This document shows positions 32,552 to 35,429 of a DNA stretch of 35,429 nt, piece by piece. Position 1 is the first letter of the stretch, and every line of letters begins with the position of its first letter. Source of the DNA: Pseudobutyrivibrio sp. (GTDB lineage: Bacteria; Bacillota; Clostridia; Lachnospirales; Lachnospiraceae). Location: positions 1 through 35,429 of the forward strand of contig JAILKL010000026.1 of the NCBI GenBank assembly GCA_024693775.1. The letters are read 5' to 3'. Both the position numbers and the translations under genes were made by a program. The notes beneath the pieces were generated by a model. The model was not told the DNA's origin. It saw nothing but the letters and a program-made list of their open reading frames with translations, and searched no databases.

Positions 32552-33757
32552 TTACATTGCCTCAAGAGTCTTGCGGATTTCAATGATGAAATCACGAGAA
32601 TTAAGGACTGTAGGATTCTCGATTGATGTGATTAAAGCGAGATCCTTTGTCATCTTTCCATCCTCGATGGTCTTGATGCACGCAGCCTCAAGCTTATCAG
32701 CGAAGGTAGAAAGCTCTGGGATATTATCAAGCTCTCCACGCTTTCTAAGTGCACCTGTCCAGGCAAAAATTGTAGCTACAGAGTTTGTAGATGTCTCCTC
32801 ACCCTTTAAGTGCTTGTAGTAGTGACGCTGAACTGTTCCATGTGCAGCCTCATACTCATAATAGCCAGCTGGACTAACAAGTACAGATGTCATCATGGCA
32901 AGTGAACCAAATGCAGATGAAATCATATCACTCATTACATCTCCATCATAGTTCTTGCAGGCCCAGATAAATCCACCCTCAGACTTCATTACACGAGCAA
33001 CAGCATCATCGATAAGTGTATAGAAATATTCGATTCCTGCCTTATCAAAAGCGTCTTTGTATTCCTTATCAAAGATTTCCTGGAAAATGTCCTTGAAAGT
33101 ATGATCGTACTTTTTAGAGATTGTATCCTTAGTGGCGAACCAGAGATCCTGCTTTGTATCTAACGCATACTTAAAGCAGCTATGAGCAAAGCTTTCAATA
33201 GATGCATTGATATTGTGCTGTCCCTGAACAACGCCTGGTCCATTGAACGTATGAACAAGCGCACGCTCTTCTGTTCCATCCTCTGCTGTATAAACAAGCT
33301 CTACCTTACCTGCAGCTGGAATTTTCATTTCAGTATTTTTGTAAACATCACCATAGGCATGACGCGCAATAGTGATAGGCTTCTTCCAGGTTTTAACATT
33401 TGGATCGATGCCTTTAACAACGATAGGAGCTCTGAATACTGTACCATCAAGAATTGCTCTGATAGTTCCATTAGGACTCTTCCACATTTCCTTGAGGTTG
33501 TACTCTGTCATACGGGCAGCATTTGGAGTTATGGTAGCGCATTTAACAGCAACGCCATATTTCTTGGTGGCCTCGGCAGAGTCTACAGTAACCTTATCAT
33601 CTGTTTCGTTACGATGCTCCAAACCCAGGTCATAATATTCTGTCTTCAAATCAATAAATGGCAAAAGGAGCTCATCCTTAATCATCTGCCAGAGGATACG
33701 AGTCATCTCGTCTCCATCCATCTCTACAAGTGGTGTTGTCATCTGAATCTTGCTCAT
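32552..33757 (-). CDS. icd: NADP-dependent isocitrate dehydrogenase (eukaryote-like type II)
   Basis: Oxidative decarboxylation of isocitrate to 2-oxoglutarate with NADP+, supplying glutamate carbon and NADPH. Motifs: [15 protein letters not shown] (8-22), [53 protein letters not shown] and [14 protein letters not shown]. These mark the homodimeric type II enzyme, common in some Firmicutes and Bacteroidetes, not the E. coli type. The start is the ATG at 33757 ([10 protein letters not shown]) with GGAGA 9 bases upstream; the open frame back to 33796 runs through the leader structure and is rejected. 401 residues. It is monocistronic between its promoter and terminator. Confidence 0.95.
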   Translation of the reverse strand: MSKIQMTTPLVEMDGDEMTRILWQMIKDELLLPFIDLKTEYYDLGLEHRNETDDKVTVDSAEATKKYGVAVKCATITPNAARMTEYNLKEMWKSPNGTIRAILDGTVFRAPIVVKGIDPNVKTWKKPITIARHAYGDVYKNTEMKIPAAGKVELVYTAEDGTEERALVHTFNGPGVVQGQHNINASIESFAHSCFKYALDTKQDLWFATKDTISKKYDHTFKDIFQEIFDKEYKDAFDKAGIEYFYTLIDDAVARVMKSEGGFIWACKNYDGDVMSDMISSAFGSLAMMTSVLVSPAGYYEYEAAHGTVQRHYYKHLKGEETSTNSVATIFAWTGALRKRGELDNIPELSTFADKLEAACIKTIEDGKMTKDLALITSIENPTVLNSRDFIIEIRKTLEAM

Positions 33758-33778
33758 AATTAAATTCTCCATAAAACA

Positions 33779-33855
33779 CATATGCAATACTTGCAATCAA
33801 AATTACCATGTAGCTGTCTGCCACAAAGAATTCTAATGATTGCAAGCTTCATATG
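33779..33855 (-). other. Long inverted repeat in the icd leader
   Basis: Arms 33779-33799 and 33837-33855 pair through CTTGCAATCA/TGATTGCAAG (10 bp) and CATATG/CATATG (6 bp), with a 3 by 5 internal loop and a 37-base apical loop. It lies within the 5' leader of icd, ending about 11 bases before its ribosome binding site. A TGTTTTATGG follows, which is too weak a T run for a standard terminator. Function unknown: leader RNA element or protein operator. Confidence 0.6.
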
Positions 33856-33867
33856 CTCATCTCAATA

Positions 33868-33896
33868 ACTATAGTTGCAATAATTTCTTTCTTCAA
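33868..33896 (-). promoter_or_regulatory. Promoter of icd
   Basis: On the minus strand TTGAAG (33891-33896) and TATAGT (33868-33873) are 17 bases apart. Transcription would start near 33861, giving a leader of about 104 bases that contains the whole inverted repeat. The small TGCGT/ACGCA hairpin just after the leuS stop (33907-33919) lacks a T run. Confidence 0.6.
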
Positions 33897-33920
33897 ATCC
33901 AAGACTGTGCGTTAAACGCA

Positions 33921-35429
33921 TTATTTAGCTACGATATTTACTATTTTGTTTGGAACGTAAATTTCTTTAACAAGGTTCTTGCCCTCGATTGCAGCGGCAA
34001 CAGCTTCGTTGGCTTTTGCAATTGAAAGAGCCTCGTCCTTTTCACATCCGTTAGGAATTGTGATTGTAGCCTTGAGCTTGCCATTAATCTGAACAGCGAT
34101 TTCGATTGTAGCCTCTACAATCTTCTCTGGATCGAATTCTGGCCAAGCTGAAAGTGAACAATAACCTTCTCCGCCAAGCTCTGCATACATCTCTTCTGTA
34201 AGATGTGGAGCAAATGGGCTGAGAAGCTTTACAAGAAGGATAAGATTATCCTTTGTAATATGTCCTTCTGAAATAATATCGTTAAGGAGACCCATCATTG
34301 CGGCAATACCTGTGTTGTACTTCATTGCCTCGATGTCCTCAGAAACCTTCTTGATTGTCTTATGGATACCGGTTTCGATTGAGCTTGAGTTTGGCTCATC
34401 TGTAACGATATCTGTAAGACCTGCGAATCTCTCAAGGAATCTCTTGCATCCACGAACTGAAGCATCAGACCATGGAGCTGCAGCGCCGTAATCACCCATG
34501 AATAATACGTATGTACGAAGTGTATCTGCACCATATGCATCTACGATATCAAGTGGATCGATTACATTACCACGAGACTTAGACATCTTCTGTCCATCCT
34601 CGCCGAGAATCATACCCTGAGCACTTCTCTTCTTATATGGCTCTGGTGTGTTAACTACACCGATGTCATAAAGGAAGTGATGCCAGAATCTTGAGTAAAT
34701 CAAATGTCTTGTAACATGCTCCATACCACCGTTGTACCAATCAACAGGCATCCAGTAGTTGAGCTTGTCCATAGCTGCAAGTTCGTTGTCATTATGTGGA
34801 TCGATGTAACGAAGGAAATACCATGATGAACCAGCCCACTGTGGCATAGTATCTGTCTCACGCTTTGCATCAGCTCCACACTTAGGACACTTGCAATTTA
34901 CAAAGGATTCAACCTTGGCAAGTGGTGACTCACCATCTGTACCTGGCTCGAAATTCTCAAGTACAGGAAGCTTAAGTGGAAGTTCTTCAAATGGAACTGC
35001 TACATCACCACATTTTGGACAATGAACGATTGGAATAGGCTCGCCCCAGTAACGCTGTCTGTTGAATGCCCAGTCCTTCATTTTGTACTGAACACCGGCC
35101 TTACCACAGCCAAGCTTCTCTAATTCTTCGATCATTCTCTCGATTGAGTCCTTTTTATTGTTGTAACCATTAAGGAACTCAGAATTTATCATGTTACCAT
35201 CACCTGTGTAGGCTTCCTTGGTAACATCTCCACCCTCGATAACAGGGATAATATCAATGCCAAACTTTGTAGCGAAATCCCAGTCTCTCTGATCATGAGC
35301 AGGAACGGCCATAATAGCACCTGTACCATAACCCATCATTACGTAATCTGAAATAAATACTGGAATCTTTTTGCCTGTGATTGGGTTGATTGCATCAAAG
35401 CCTTCAACTCTTACGCCTGTCTTGTCCTT
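33921..35429 (-). CDS. leuS: Leucyl-tRNA synthetase (N-terminal part beyond window edge)
   Basis: The frame is open to the window edge (503 codons); the visible product begins KDKTGVRVEGFDAINP, continues into the editing-domain motif YGTGAIMAVPAHDQRDWDFA, a zinc-binding-like Cys pair region (CPKCGDVAVP and CKCPKCGAD), the class I signature KMSKS at 34575-34589, and the anticodon-binding and C-terminal domains, ending IYVPNKIVNIVAK. It attaches leucine to tRNA-Leu and edits mischarged norvaline. The HIGH motif and the start are outside the window. An internal Met at 35339 is not the start. No strong terminator follows. Confidence 0.97.
   Translation of the reverse strand, partial: KDKTGVRVEGFDAINPITGKKIPVFISDYVMMGYGTGAIMAVPAHDQRDWDFATKFGIDIIPVIEGGDVTKEAYTGDGNMINSEFLNGYNNKKDSIERMIEELEKLGCGKAGVQYKMKDWAFNRQRYWGEPIPIVHCPKCGDVAVPFEELPLKLPVLENFEPGTDGESPLAKVESFVNCKCPKCGADAKRETDTMPQWAGSSWYFLRYIDPHNDNELAAMDKLNYWMPVDWYNGGMEHVTRHLIYSRFWHHFLYDIGVVNTPEPYKKRSAQGMILGEDGQKMSKSRGNVIDPLDIVDAYGADTLRTYVLFMGDYGAAAPWSDASVRGCKRFLERFAGLTDIVTDEPNSSSIETGIHKTIKKVSEDIEAMKYNTGIAAMMGLLNDIISEGHITKDNLILLVKLLSPFAPHLTEEMYAELGGEGYCSLSAWPEFDPEKIVEATIEIAVQINGKLKATITIPNGCEKDEALSIAKANEAVAAAIEGKNLVKEIYVPNKIVNIVAK

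Noticed and set aside
33182-33763. Plus-strand open frame of 193 codons antisense to icd
   Set aside because: It mirrors the strong coding frame of icd, has no ribosome binding site and its product has no recognisable domain; antisense shadow.
33758-33796. Upstream extension of icd to 33796
   Set aside because: Extra residues do not match the family, and the good ribosome binding site serves the ATG at 33757.
33907-33919. TGCGT/ACGCA hairpin after leuS as a terminator
   Set aside because: Short stem with no following T run on the minus strand.
1-35429. CRISPR array, insertion sequence, tRNA or rRNA genes
   Set aside because: No regular repeats, no transposase-like frame, no terminal repeats and no tRNA/rRNA-like sequence were seen on either strand by reading.

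Overview
The window is a gene-dense, low-GC chromosomal segment with no mobile element, tRNA, rRNA or CRISPR array that I can see. An Rnf complex in the clostridial order C-D-G-E-A-B, a biotin-dependent Na+-translocating decarboxylase cluster, a eukaryote-like NADP isocitrate dehydrogenase, strong AGGAGG ribosome binding sites and the general protein character point to an anaerobic Firmicute. Lachnospiraceae (Butyrivibrio/Pseudobutyrivibrio/Roseburia-like) is my inference from gene content, not from a search. All genes but one lie on the minus strand, so the window is best read from right to left.

Reading order on the minus strand: (1) leuS, entering from the right edge, then icd behind its own promoter and a structured leader; (2) scpA-scpB, chromosome segregation genes, whose promoter is embedded in the icd terminator; (3) a five-gene operon (30805 to 25666) with a divergent carboxyltransferase, an OadG-type lipoprotein, a biotin carrier, the OadB membrane pump and an OadA-type carboxyltransferase, ended by a strong terminator; (4) an operon with an RpiR regulator, a BaiN/HI0933-type flavoprotein, cmk, ispH and a four-domain S1 protein, also ended by a strong terminator; (5) cheR alone; (6) the only plus-strand gene (18701-19762), a YprB-like DEDD exonuclease, sharing a bidirectional terminator with cheR; (7) rnfCDGEAB followed at once by an exported flavoprotein carrying both a covalent-FMN domain and a fumarate-reductase-like FAD domain; (8) proB, a DUF896 protein, 5-formyl-THF cyclo-ligase, proA, miaB, ruvA, ruvB; (9) zapA, a U32 (tRNA/rRNA hydroxylation-type) protein, a SEDS protein and pbpA; (10) rpmB at the left edge, cut by the window end.

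The most interesting biology is energetic. Two ion-motive systems lie within 20 kb. Rnf exchanges electrons between ferredoxin and NAD+ and pumps ions; here its operon ends with an extracytosolic reductase that could be a terminal electron acceptor module fed by flavinylated Rnf subunits. The decarboxylase operon carries two different carboxyltransferases beside a single biotin carrier and a single membrane pump, which suggests either a two-input Na+ pump or a transcarboxylase. Several compact regulatory arrangements are also visible: promoters sharing bases with upstream terminators, paired dyads around the rnf promoter and a long stem in the icd leader.

No stretch above 300 bases lacks a gene. 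The larger gaps (18523-18700, 20579-20735, 30806-31025, 33758-33920) hold the promoters, terminators and dyads listed below.
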